A DNA stretch of 64,000 nucleotides from Mauremys mutica. Its lineage: Eukaryota > Chordata > Testudines > Geoemydidae. A program made the position numbers and the translations under genes. The notes beneath the pieces were generated by a model, which ran no database searches, was not told where the DNA came from, and saw nothing but the letters and a program-made list of their open reading frames with translations. Positions 52,148 through 63,062 of this stretch are shown here, in pieces; the first letter of the stretch is position 1; the number at the start of each line of letters is the position of its first letter. Where the stretch lies: the NCBI RefSeq assembly GCF_020497125.1, contig NW_025422973.1, forward strand, positions 1 through 64,000, in the 5' to 3' direction.

Positions 52148-53406
52148 GTGATGCAATGGCATGTGAGAAAGAGGAGCAGAATTCTCAGCCTGAAAATGTT
52201 GAGCCAGTGGGTAAAAACAGAACATTATCTCAAAGATCGAAAAGGAATGTGTCCAGGAGTCATGAGCAGGGAAAATCATGGGAGATTCAGCACAGACCAG
52301 AAACAGAGTATGGAAACCAGCCAGGGGAGAAAGTGGATACATTTCTTTCCTGTTGGGGAACTCAGAAGGTCCTCATGGAAACCACAACACAGCAGGATAT
52401 CCTCAGGCGAAAGAGAAAAAATACATGCAGGGAGTGTGGAAAAACCTTCTCTCACAGCTCAGCCCTTTCTGTACATCAGAGAATCCACACAGGGGACAGG
52501 CCCTATGAATGCACTGAGTGTGGGAAAACCTTCAATCGCAGTTCGCACCTTATTAGTCATCAAACAATCCACAGAGGAGAGAGGCCCTATGAATGCCGTG
52601 AGTGTGGGAAATGCTTCACTAGCAGCTCAAACCTTTCTCAACATCAGAGAATCCACACAGGGGAGAGGCCCTTTGAATGCAGTGAGTGTGGGAAAAGCTT
52701 CACTAGCAGCTCAAACCTTTCTCAACATCAGAGAATCCACACAGGGGAGAGGCCCTTTGAATGCAGTGAGTGTGGGAAAAGCTACACTAGCAGCTCAGAC
52801 CTTTCTCAACATCAGAGAATCCACACAGGGGAAAGGCCCTATGAATGCCGTGAGTGTAGGAAAACCTTCAATCGCATTTCACACCTTATTAGGCATCAAA
52901 CAATCCACAGAGGAGAGAGGCCCTATGAATGCCGTGAGTGTCGGAAATGCTTCACTAGCAGCTCGGCCCTTTCTGATCATCAGAGAATCCAGACAGGGGA
53001 GAGGCCCTTTGAATGCCGTGAGTGTGGGAAACGCTTCACTAGCAGCTCAAACCTTTCTCAACATCAGAGAAACCACACAGGGGAGAGGACCTTTGAATGC
53101 CGTGAGTGTGGGAAAAGCTTCACTCAAAGATCAGTCCTTTCTAGACATCAGAGAATCCACACAGGGGACAGGCCCTATGAATGCACTGAGTGCGGGAAAA
53201 CCTTCAGTCGCAGTTCGCACCTTATTAGGCATCAAACAATCCACGAGGAGAGAGGCCCTATGAATGCCGTGAGTGTGGGAAATGCTTCACTAGCAGCTCA
53301 AACCTTAGATTTAATTTACCCTGGTTCCTCAACTGTTGCTACAGCTCTAGTATCCATCAATCCAAAGACTGAGAGAAATGGAGAGTTCCAACCATTGTCC
53401 TTTTAG
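52148..53406 (+). CDS. C2H2 zinc-finger terminal exon of KRAB-ZNF gene
   Basis: Begins GDAMACEKEEQNSQPENVEP after CAGCAG, a NAGNAG acceptor that could add one Ala. A linker of about 95 residues precedes ten C2H2 fingers with TGERPF/Y linkers. Helix positions -1,2,3,6 read HSAV, RSHS, SSNQ, SSNQ, SSDQ, RSHR, SSAD, SSNQ, QSVR, RSHR. Finger 7 ends HQRIQ, losing its last zinc ligand. After finger 10 a 1-base deletion (CCACGAGGAG where repeats have CCACAGAGGAG, near 53244) shifts the frame, so the protein ends in an unrelated tail (EERGPMNAVSVGNASLAAQ…) and stops at 53404-53406. Product: a nuclear sequence-specific repressor. No orthologue name is justified. Confidence 0.93.
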
Positions 53407-53534
53407 TATCTTATTGTTCCTCTCTCTGTTTTTTGTGCTGGCCTTTCTATTCTATCATTTTCTGCCTTTGTTTAGTTGGTAACAGTTGGTTTCCATCACT
53501 CACGTTTGTTTGTTTAAATCTCTATCCGTTGTTA

Positions 53535-53540
53535 AATAAA
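53535..53540 (+). terminator. Polyadenylation signal candidate
   Basis: AATAAA 129 bases after the zinc-finger stop codon, followed by a T-rich stretch. A second AATAAA occurs near 53602. Confidence 0.55.
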
Positions 53541-55340
53541 TTTTTTGCTTGTTCGATAACTGTACTCAGGTGCTGTGTGAGATACAGTAGCAATGGCCTA
53601 CAATAAAACTAGTAACCTGGGATACTTGGGGGAAGAGAGGATCTGGGATTTCACCAAGTATCTGGTGATCCGGGCTGGACCCCAGAGGGGGACACATTGA
53701 AGGAACTCAAGGGTTAAGGTGGCTGCTGTAGCTCAGAGGAGGGTCCTTGAGTTCCAGCAAGCTGGTGAGTTTGGTCACTAACATCCAGCTGCCAAATGCA
53801 AAACTCCCTCTTCCTTGTGGCAGGTGGCAACAAGGAGACTCATAGTCCTCAGCACCCTGAGAAGGGTCACAATGTGTCTCTATGTTGATCCACCTGTCAA
53901 ATTCACACAGGAAAGCTCCCGATAGCACAAAACTCTGCCCTATGAAATCATGGAACATGTGCTCTTTGCTCTGTGAAAGCATGTAAAGAATCCAAGCGCT
54001 GGAGGACAGGGTTTGGGTCCAGAGTGACCTAGACAAATTGGAGGATTGGGCCAAAAGAAATCTGAGGAGGTTCAACAAGGAGAAGTGCAGAGTCCTGCAC
54101 TTAGGACGGAAGAATCCCAGGCACTGCCACAGACTGGGGACTGACGGAGTGAGGGGGGTTTGATAGCAGCCTTCAAGTACCTGAAAGAGCAGCAGTGTGG
54201 GCTTTCTCCTGGCCACTTTTGCTGGGCTGGGCAGGCGTCCTGGAGGCCTTTCCAGAAGAGCATTGGGAACTGAGTTAGAAAAACCAATGTGAAAACCAGA
54301 ACCTCAGGTTTAGACTCATTTATTTATAATATTAAATCTTCAATTCTAGTGTCACAGTCAATACAATTTCTTCAGCCTGATCGTTGCCCAAAGAGAAACT
54401 TAACGTCTCTCCAAGGGGAGTGGAGAGAAAGCACTTTTCAGAGTCCAAGAGAGACAAGGCGGGTGAGGGTAAGAGCTTGCAGAGGACCAACCTCTGTTGG
54501 TGAAAGAGACAAGCTGTGGAGCTAACCCCACACACTTCTTCAGTTCTGTGTAGCCTGGAAGGTCGTCTCTTCCGTAACCAGCAGTTAGAACATAAGAACA
54601 GCCACACTGAGTCGGACCAGTTCATCTAGCCCACTCTCCCGAAAGTGGCCAATGCCCGGCGCCCCAGAGGACCCCTGGGACCAACATGGATACAACACCA
54701 CCACAACCCAGGTTAAAAGTCAATGCACATGGAGAAGGATCTTGTGTTTCATTCCTTATGTCCTAGTCCCATCATGTGGCCATTTCCTTTTCTTCCTTTC
54801 TGTTAAAAGATTTGGTGTTTTGCACAGAAACATTATTTCCCCAGGAGAGACCCAGGCGTGGGGGCTGCATTCCTGTGCCAAACAGTCACTGGAAGGGGGC
54901 AGACAAAGGTCTTTAGGACGAGGCGTCCGTCACTCTCAAAAGATCATCTTCCTCCTGCAGGTCACTGGCAGCCTGAATTTGTTCCTTATCCTCCCAGAGT
55001 CTGGGGGCTGGAATCAGCACTACCCAGCCCCTCCGTATGTAGCAGGAACAAACACAAAACTGGTCTTTGAAACAAGCTGTCCCCTTCCTCCTCAGGGAAG
55101 ATTTTTCTGTGATTGAAGTTGAGCTTCAGTTCCCCTCTCCTAGGGGCGGGGCAGGTGTGGGGCCAGCTCCCAGTGAGATCTGTTTTCACCTTTGCCCCCT
55201 TTCAGTCACTCTGGGATCCTAACTCTGCTCCCAGCTGTCAGGCAGCTTCCAGCCCATCCACCCTGCTCACTAACTCCATGGTCATGTGTCACCCCCTTTG
55301 CCAGCACACAGAACCTGCAGGAAAGCTACTCCTGCCAGAC
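53541..55340. other. Intergenic with small CR1 pieces
   Basis: 54015-54190 (+) is CR1: ATTGGAGGATTGGGCCAAAA, TTCAACAAGGAGAAGTGCAG and TAGCAGCCTTCAAGTACCTG. 54590-54670 (-) is a CR1 3' tail (CATAAGAACAGCCACACTGA, then GTGGCCAATGCCCGG). The rest shows no gene. Confidence 0.7.
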
Positions 55341-55412
55341 GCATTGGTGGTATAGTGGTGTGTGTAGATGTCTTCTAAGTAATTCATCTGAGTTTGATTC
55401 CCAGTCAATGCA
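55341..55412 (+). tRNA. tRNA-Gly-type body with TCT (Arg) anticodon, decayed
   Basis: 72 nt aligning to vertebrate tRNA-Gly(TCC): GCATTGGTGGTATAGTGGTG at the start, loop CTTCTAA, B box AGTTTGATTCC, acceptor 3' strand TCAATGC. The acceptor keeps pairing through a compensatory A3-U70. The anticodon is TCT, one C-to-T change from TCC. The anticodon stem has one mismatch and three wobbles, and the T stem has one mismatch, so it is most likely a relic. Confidence 0.75.
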
Positions 55413-57530
55413 ATAATGGCTTTTCTCTTCTGTTGTTTCCTCGTCTGGAAGTGGTACAATTTCAGTCACATTGTGTTACAAACACGTTATCTATAGAATG
55501 AAACAATAAATGTGTCAAAGTCCAGCAGGTCGTACAGGATGGAGGTACAAGGGGCTGGAATGTGTCATCTGAGAAGGACAGAACACTTGGAAACCTGCAT
55601 CTCCCATCCCCGGGCCTTGCGTGTTATGATTCCAGCTGCGTGAGCTGTTTGTATGATGTTCCGGCATGATGGGGAAATGAAGTTTTGAGTCAGTTTTTGC
55701 TCCTGCAGATTCCTTTGCTGTTACAATTATAATGACATGAACAAAAGGGAGGCAAAATAAAAATAAACTCCAAAGTACAATACAGGTGGGGAAAGAGAAG
55801 ATCACAGTTAAGCCAAACACGTCAAAATAAAAATTAATACTAAAACAGGGGAGGGGGGAAGAGATCAGGTATGTGGAGATCCCCTTGATATTTCAATGCA
55901 CATTGTTAGAATCAAAGATCAGACTTGACACTGGAAAACCTGCAACTACCTGTCTCTCTGAACACCTGTGATGAGCAAGATGGAGTTGGGACACCTGTTC
56001 TGCTTCAATCATTTATTGTCTCTCTGTTCTCTCCATCTTCTCCCCCCCATTCCTTGTCTCCAATGTCTCTGCCTTTCTCCTCTTGCTCCTTCTCCCCTGC
56101 CCTTTCCAGGAACTCACACTCTACAGCATTTAGGACAAGCCAGAGCTCCCATGTTCTGCACATGAGCCTGTGTCAGAGGACGTGGGACCCAGGTCAGAAC
56201 CAGTCACCAGAACAATATGACCCTTTATGGGGCGACTTCTCTGCCTGCTCTGCAATTTACATCTCCCCCCGCCCCCCCCCCCGCAAACAGGGTGGGGTAC
56301 AGCTCTGACTGAGAGGCCTCACAGGAGAAACTTCAGCCCAAAGACAAATGTGTGTGAAATGCTGAGAAGTGAAGAGCCCCCTTCCCCTCCCCCCAAAGCC
56401 CCAGAAATGTAGTGTCACCCCGATGGCACCAGCACAGGGAACCCAGTGAGATGGGGTTACAGAATACAAGCGGGAGGGAGCAGGGGAGAGAGGTGACAGG
56501 GAATCTCTCTCTTTCCTTCTCTCTTCACTTTCTGTTCTTCTCTTTCCTTCCAGGAGCTGCAGTCACAGCAGGGAGGGGTTTGTCTCTTTATTAGGGATCC
56601 CTCTGTGTCACGGAGGCTGCAAAAGTCATAGATTCTGTGACTTCTGCAGTGGCCACTGTGGCTGACTCCGTGGCTGCCCCAGCAGCTGGCCTGGGGACAG
56701 CTTGAGCAGTGGTTCCAAGGGTGGCAGCAGCAGCCACAGCTCAGTGGCTCCTGGCACCTGTCCCGAGGTGGCCGGAGCAGGGCTGGCCTCTGGGGCTCCC
56801 CTCACCTGGCAGCATCTGGAGTGGCAGTGGGTCCCCGGGGCTTCTCCCCCCGTACATGGTGCCACGGGCCCCCTGGACTCCCTGCACCCACAGCTGGTGC
56901 CACGGACCCCTGGGCCTCCCTCCCCAAGACTCAATGAGGGGTATTTATGGTATAAGTTATGGCCGGGTCATGGGCAATGAGCTTTTGGTTTTTGCCCGTG
57001 ATCTGTCCATGACATTTACTAAAAATACCTGGGATTAAATCTACACCTTCCTCATTATCGATCAAATAAATCAAAACGCCTCCACCTGCAAGTGGATTTA
57101 GCCCAGGACCCTCAGAGTCAGCAGCTGTTACGCCCCCACTGAGCTCTCTGGTCAGGTGTCCTAGCGCTGGAAGCCTCCTGTTTAGATCCTAAAATAGCGT
57201 TTTTGCACCAGGGGGGCTGAAATTTTGGACCGGACATTGTAGCTCCACCGTTATTTTACTGAATTGCTTCAAAACAGCAAGTCAAGGAAGTCTCCTAAGT
57301 GCCAGGCTCTCTGCCATGGAAACAGCTGCCCCTGCTCTGCAGGAGTCTGTGCGTTCCACCCAGCAACGTACACACCTGCTCCGCACTGAAGGGGGGTCAG
57401 ACAGTGACAGGGTTGGTAACACAAATACTTCAGACTATTAACTCCAGGTCCCTTCCTTTCTTTAACCCAGGATGTGCCAGTCAACTGGTAACCATGGCGT
57501 TATCTTCACCTTAAAATACCTCTCAGTACA
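55413..57530. other. Intergenic, no gene supported
   Basis: A/T-rich 55740-55860, pyrimidine-rich 56020-56110 and 56500-56560. Short frames only, none with a domain or a conserved partner in the window. Confidence 0.55.
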
Positions 57531-57544
57531 TTTTCTGTGAACCC

Positions 57545-58440
57545 TCCACCCTCTGCCCTCCCTGCAGCCAGCCCCTGTCTCCAGCCAGCCCCGCACGCCC
57601 CAGCTCCAGCCAACCCCTGCTGCGCCCCCGTGCCCTGCCTCCAGCCAGCCCTGCACCCCCTGCCCTGCCCGCAGCCAGCCCGTCTGCAGCCAGCCCTGCA
57701 CCCCATGCCCTGCCTGCAGCCAGCCCCGGTCTTCAGCCAGCCCTGCATCCCATGCCCTGCCTGCAGCCAGCCCCTGTCTGCAGCCAGCCCTGCATCCCAT
57801 GCCCTGCCTGCAGCCAGCCCCTGTCTGTGGCCAGCCCTGCACCCCCTGCCCTGCCCGCAGCCAGCCCCTCTCTGCAGCCAGCTCTGCACCCCCTGCCCTG
57901 CCAGCTGCCAGCCCCTGTCTGCAGCCAGCCCTGCACCCTCTGCCCTGCCCGCACCAGCCACATCCTCCCTGCCCTGCCTGCAGCCAGCCCCACACCCCCA
58001 GCCCACAGCCAGCCCCTTCCACACCCCCTGCCCTGTCTCCAGCTAACTCCTGCCACACACCCCTGTGGCGCCGCCCAAAGCCAGCCAGCCCCCACACACC
58101 CCCAGCCCTGCACACCCTGTCCTGTCTCCAGCCAACTCCTGCCGCACCCCCCCTGCCTGAAGCCAGCCAGTCCCACACTCCTCTATCTCCAGCCCTGCAA
58201 ACCCCTGATGCACCCCCCTGTGTCCCTGCCTGAAGCCAGCCAGCTTGCCCCACACACCCCTGTCTCCAGCCAGCCCCGCACCCCTTGCCCTGCCTGCAGC
58301 CAGCCAGCCTGCCCCACACACCCCTGTCTCCAGCCAGCCCCGCACCCCTTGCCCTGCCTGCAGCCAGACCCTACCTCCAATCAGCCCCTGCCCTGCCTCC
58401 AGCCAGCCCCATGGCCACTGGTGCCCTGCAGTTCCCAGGG
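57545..58440 (+). repeat. 47-bp minisatellite, about 18 units
   Basis: Regular 47-bp period between 57741 and 57929 (repeats start at 57741, 57788, 57835, 57882, 57929), built from CCCTGCATCCCATGCCCTGC and CTGCAGCCAGCCCCTGTCTG. Flanking units are more diverged. Unit count is estimated from length. The 285- and 238-codon frames over it are artefacts. Confidence 0.92.
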
Positions 58441-58509
58441 CAGTAACCCTGCACACCTGCTTCAATGAGGGGGGGAGGGAGCAGCTGGGACCCACACACG
58501 TGCACACCC

Positions 58510-58627
58510 GAGGGTGACCAGACAGCAAGTGTGAAAAATCAGGACGGGGGGGTAATAGGATCCTAGATAAGGAAAAGACCCCAAAATTGGGACTGTCCCT
58601 ATAAAATCAGGACATCTGGTCACCCTA
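58510..58627. mobile_element. 118-bp MITE with AGGGTGACCAGA ends
   Basis: Inverted ends AGGGTGACCAGAC and TCTGGTCACCCT, flanked by GCACACCC at 58502-58509 and 58628-58635, an 8-bp target duplication. Non-coding. Confidence 0.85.
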
Positions 58628-58955
58628 GCACACCCCCAGGACTCCTGAGTTCCATTGCTGGGTTTCCTATTGGTTCCACTGCTGGTTGTTTTCCTTTTCC
58701 TGGGGGACTCTGGGCAAGTTTCTCCCCCCTCTAGGGCTCCGTCCCCAGCAGGCAAATGGAGATTTCGTACCTTCCCGCTATTGGAAAGTGCTGGGAGAAT
58801 CCCCCAGCCAAAGCTGCTCTGACAGCGCTAAGCAGCATCTGACCATTCAAGGTCGGAGCGCACGGCCCAGGAGGAGGAGAGTCTGGCTCTGGGGTTTCAC
58901 TTCAGCCCAGTCTAGAGAGAGGGGCCCAGCCATGGGGTTTGGCTCAAGAAGACCA
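58628..58955. other. Intergenic, no gene seen
   Basis: No RNA gene or domain; the 128-codon frame at 58686 has no recognisable features. Confidence 0.5.
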
Positions 58956-58959
58956 AGTC

Positions 58960-59510
58960 TCCAATTCGTTAAGGGCGTTTTGAATTCCAGTCCTGTGCTC
59001 CAAAGTGCTTGGTGTCAGTTGCACATTTTAGAACGATACTCTCCACGCCATTTTCCAAATCATCATTCATAGGGTTTACCCACCTCCACTAGGCCTGGAA
59101 CCCTGCCAAAGAAGGAAAGAGGCTGGGTTTGGGATGATTTGTTCTTGACAAATCCATGATCCCTCGTGCTAAGAACCAAATTATCCTGTAGGTGCTGCTG
59201 ACAAACTGAGTGTTTAAGAATATATTCCAGTATCTCTCCAGCTATGGAAGTGAGGCTAGCTAGTCTGTAAGGCCCAGGGGTCTCTTTGTTCCCCTTTGAG
59301 AGATAGGTCCTGTCTTGTTCATGGATGGGAAGATGTTCTTTTTCAGGTATCTCAGACGAGAACTGGGGCACAACTCCTGGTTTGTTAAGGCCACAAAAAT
59401 GGAGGCAGGAACCTCTTCTCTCCTGCTGGCAAAGAACCCCAGGTACCGAAAAGACAGGGACTCACACCCCTGAACGGGATTTAGAAAAGGCAATGGTTAA
59501 AAAGTTTGGC
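58960..59510 (-). mobile_element. LINE (CR1/L3-like) RT remnant
   Basis: On the minus strand a frame reads PYRLASLTSIAGEILEYILK, then HGFVKNKSSQTQPLSFF, equivalent to the [18 protein letters not shown] and [13 protein letters not shown] motifs of CR1-type RT. 58970-59065 matches the thumb region in inverse. The frame is broken and catalytic motifs are not seen. Confidence 0.75.
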
Positions 59511-59724
59511 CCCGACCATTTCTTGTTTCCACAGACTAGACATTTTAGCAAACTTTAGAATTCCTTGGTGCTAAACACCGTGAAACTCCCCTTTCTCCAT
59601 CACAGAGGGCTTTAACGCCCCTTCTCTCACTCAGGCTCACGACTGCCCAGAGTTCGAGAATTGTCCCTGTTCCCATTGGACAGACGGGGAGGAGCCTGAG
59701 GTATAGAGAAGGGAAGTGACCTGT

Positions 59725-60330
59725 CACAAGATGGATCAGACTGAACAGGTTTCAGACCTCGAGGAGGCTCTTACCTTCTAAACAGGGGCGGCTGTTTTCT
59801 AGTAAAATCACTACAAGGGAAGGAGAAAACTCGAAAGAGGTTCCTCCTGGCGCTCACGTCCGTGAACCCGAATACTCTCTCAGTCCTCAGAGAGAGACCT
59901 GGAGAAGGAGACTTGCTGGAGCAAAGCCACAGGGGTCTCTGAGGTTTCCCTGGCCCCTCGCCCCTGTCCTGCCTGGCTGATGTCACCATCTCTCTGTGAG
60001 GTCACCACCTCCCCACCACCTTGGACCAATAGGCTGAGGTCCTGCAAAAGGCCTTTGTGATGTCACTGCCACACCCCTCCCTTGCTGGGCTAATTTCCTG
60101 CCCCTGGCCAGGCACTTTGCAGGTTTGAGCTACTCCCTGGGGATCACCCCACTCAAGGAGCGTTCGTTCTAGGCAGCAAGCCAGCTAGACAGGGAAACAT
60201 CAGACGCTGCTCCCAATGCTACACTCAGTTTTTCAGAAATTAGTCGACTTTATGGCCAGAAGAGACCATTAGAGCATCTAATCTGACCCCCTGCATATCA
60301 TAGGCCTACTGTATGACACAAGAGCTACTT
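59725..60330 (-). repeat. Module C, inverted copy 6, 5' part
   Basis: Promoter-like segment and full-length 72-codon sORF (59771-59989, starting MVTSARQD), donor-like site, then the sequence ends at GATCCATCTTGTGAC near 59725. The opposing-ORF half is absent here; a remnant of it lies at 63010-63060. Confidence 0.85.
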
Positions 60331-60790
60331 TTGGGGGAAAACACATTCCAGAAAGGCATCTAGTCTTCATGAAATGACATCAGGAGATGGAGAATCCACC
60401 ACTTTCCTTGGTAGCTTGTTCCTGTGGTGAATCATCCTGACTGTTGAATATTTGTGCCTTAGTTGTAATATGAATTTGTCTCTTTTCACCTTCCAGCGAT
60501 TGGGTCTTGTTATGCCTTTCTCTGCTTGATTCAAGAGCCCTTTAATACCCAATCTTTTATCTCCATTAAGGCACTTCAGTGAAGTCACCTTTCAATCTTC
60601 TTTTGATCAGCTAAGCAGGTTGAGCTCTTTCAGTAGCTCACTAGAAGGCATTTTTCTCCAGCCCTCAGGACATTTGGTGGCTCTTTGCTGCCCCAGCTCC
60701 AATTTCACAACATCTTTTTCAAAGGAGGACACCAAAACTGGAGGCTATTCCAGTATCAGTCTCACTGATGCCGTGTCACCTCCTGTGACG
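60235..60790 (-). mobile_element. CR1-type LINE, 3' end, inverted copy
   Basis: Inverse of 7990-8525 with scattered substitutions; adjoining 60790-60965 also matches 7780-7985 inverted, so the match spans about 1.2 kb. Confidence 0.82.
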
Positions 60791-60965
60791 TTATTGACAT
60801 AATCTGCAACCGTATAGATCACCGTTGCAACCGCTGTTCTATTTGTAGCCAATATTGTAGAAAGGTTGTAGCGTAAGGGGTCTATGGAGAGGTTCTGATT
60901 GGCTGATTATAATTATGCTATTTCTAGATGTGTATCATTTTTATAGTTGACGTTATGAATTCCTG

Positions 60966-61185
60966 CTCATTTCCCCACTGGCTGGAGCATGGCTAGAGTG
61001 TGTCTGTGGTTAATGATGTTGCTATAGATTGTTCGTTTCCTGCCTTGGCAATTCAGACAGTCCCTTTTCCCAACATATCTCCAGCACATCATTAGTTCCA
61101 ATAACAGGGGCAGCTTTTCTCTGGGGCACTGAGATTTTTTGTGGAGTTGGTGGCTCCTTTCTTTCCTCACCCTGGAGTAAACTCA
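60966..61185 (+). repeat. Flank of minisatellite element without array
   Basis: Inverse of 27840-28055 (GAGCATGG, GGCACTGAGATTTTT, GTTGGTGGCTCCTTTCTTTC). It continues after the CR1 at 61705-61760 (CAGCTTTTTATTCCATGGTT), but no 44-bp units follow. Confidence 0.7.
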
Positions 61186-61704
61186 TAAGAACATAAGAAC
61201 ATAAGAAAGGCCGTACCGGGTCAGACCAAAGGTCCATCTAGCCCAGTATCTGTCTACCGACAGTGGCCAATGCCAGGTGCCCCAGAGGGAGTGAACCTAA
61301 CAGGCAATGATCAAGTGATCTCTCTCCTGCCATCCATCTCCATCCTCTGACGAACAGAGGCTAGGGACACCATTCTTACCCATCCTGGCAAATAGCCATT
61401 TATGGACTTAGCCACCATGAATTTATCCAGTCCCCTTTTAAACATTGTTACAGTCCTAGCTTTCACAACCTCCTCAGGTAAGGAGTTCCACAAGTTGACT
61501 GTGCGCTGCGTGAAGAAGAACTTCCTTTTATTTGTTTTAAACCTGCTGCCTATTAATTTCATTTGGTGACCCCTAGTTCTTGTATTATGGGAATAAGTAA
61601 ATAACTTTTCCTTATCCACTTTCTCAACATCACTCATGATTTTATATACCTCTATCATATCCCTCCTTAGTCTTCTCTTTTCCAACCTTAGTCTTCTCTT
61701 TTCC
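61186..61704 (-). mobile_element. CR1 LINE 3' end, insertion with visible target site
   Basis: Minus-strand CR1: coding part with [40 protein letters not shown], then the 3' UTR ending in TTCTTATGTTCTTATGTTCT. AACTCA flanks it on both sides (61180-61185, 61705-61710), and the related sequences at 16236 and 812 carry the uninterrupted site. Confidence 0.93.
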
Positions 61705-61710
61705 AACTCA

Positions 61711-62395
61711 GCTTTTTATTCCATGGTTCATGTTTTATGGAATAACAACATCAGCATGAAGAAAGAGGAGAGTGAATATCTCACTGCCAGGGCTGAAGGT
61801 GGCCACGTCCCCTCTGTCTGACCGTTGCCATTGCAGGAGAGAAGGTTTCAATGGAATCGAATGCCCTGGCTCAGACAAGAGACACAGGGAGGTTTTGCTG
61901 TTCATGGATCCATGCAAAGGAAATTGTGTCTCTGTGTGAAACTGAAGAGGGACATGAAATGCCCACAGGGTGGCGCAAAGCCCTAAGCTAAGGCAGGAGG
62001 GTGAAGGAATCGGGCTGAGGAATGACTGACGTGGACTCACCTGGGATTGAAATGACATTTGTTTGTGTCGGGCAGTGAGAAACTGACATTAATTCAGATG
62101 CAGGGTTGAGGCTTCTTTAGCTCCTTGTAGAACTTGAACTTGATTTCCCAGAAGGGAGAAAGGGAAAGTCTGGGGCTGCCTTGAGTCCCTGGCTGGGTCT
62201 CCTGGGCAGTGGAAAACATCCCTTGTTTGGCCCTGCCAAGGGGATCGTGGAGGCTGAGACGCCCCTCGGCTTGGATCAAAGGGGGAGTTGGATGGAATTT
62301 ATCACACAACCCTCCCTGCTCCCCAGAGCCCCACGGGGAGAAGCTAGAGAAGGGGGAGTCATTCCTCCCCTGCGCTCCCAGAAGAGCTGCTAGCA
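61711..62395. other. Intergenic, no gene supported
   Basis: No domain, RNA gene or repeat end identified after about 61765. Confidence 0.55.
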
Positions 62396-62459
62396 GGGCC
62401 GCCCAGAGGCGGGGGCAAGGGGGGCAATTTGCCCCAGGCCCTGGGTCTTGCAGGGTCCC

Positions 62460-62840
62460 CCACAAGCAGGAGCGTAGCTAGGGGGGGCAGGGGGGGCTGC
62501 TGCTCCCCCACTGAGCACATTCCCCCAAAGTGGCACCTTAGTAGGAATTTGGAATAAGGTGGAAAGATCTGGAATTTCCCCCCACACACACACACCTCCT
62601 GGGGTGGCAGGGGGTCCAGGTGGAGGGGCAGAGCCCAGGGCTGGGGTGGTGGGGGTGTCGGTGGGGGAGCAGTAGGGGGGAAAGGGCGGAGCCAAGAGCT
62701 GGGGCAGCATAGGGTATGTGGGGGGCAGAGCCCAGGGCTGGGGTGGCAGGGAGGTGCAGTAGGGAGCCCAGGGCTTGGGTGGGGGCAGCCAACATTTTTT
62801 TTGCTTAGGGCAGCAAAAAACCTAGAGCCGGCCCTGCCTC
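62460..62840 (-). mobile_element. hAT-like element, inverted, CTAGAGCCGGCCCTG end
   Basis: Right edge GCAAAAAACCTAGAGCCGGC then CCTG is the inverse of the left end at 9847. The interior has G-rich units around GCAGAGCCCAGGGCTGGGG. A related CAGGGCCGCCCAGAGG-type end lies at 62395-62412. Confidence 0.65.
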
Positions 62841-62854
62841 CACGCACTGTGAGG

Positions 62855-63000
62855 TAGGTAGGAGCAGATCATTATTATCCCTACTTGAAAGAGGGAGAAG
62901 CTAAGGCTGAGAAAGGAGAATTGACTTGTCTTAGGTCACACGGCCAGTCAGTGGCAGAGTTGGGAATAGGACCCAAGAGGCCTGATTTTCAAACTAATCA
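62855..63000 (-). mobile_element. MIR fragment, minus strand
   Basis: CATTATTATCCCTACTTGAA, GACTTGTCTTAGGTCACACG and GTGGCAGAGTTGGGAATAGG, inverse of the other MIR copies, again beside a module C remnant (63010-63060). Confidence 0.85.
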
Positions 63001-63062
63001 TCGGATCTTGAATTTCAGACACTGAATGACCTGAATAAAATGCTCTCAGATGAGCTCCAGAC

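Noticed and set aside
57081..57160. tRNA-like sequence on the minus strand (AGCTCAGTGGGGGCGTAAC)
   Set aside because: A partial A-box likeness only; the B box is disrupted and no acceptor stem pairs.
57462..58468. ORFs of 285 (-) and 238 (+) codons
   Set aside because: They lie on the 47-bp minisatellite on both strands; no domain and no splice context.
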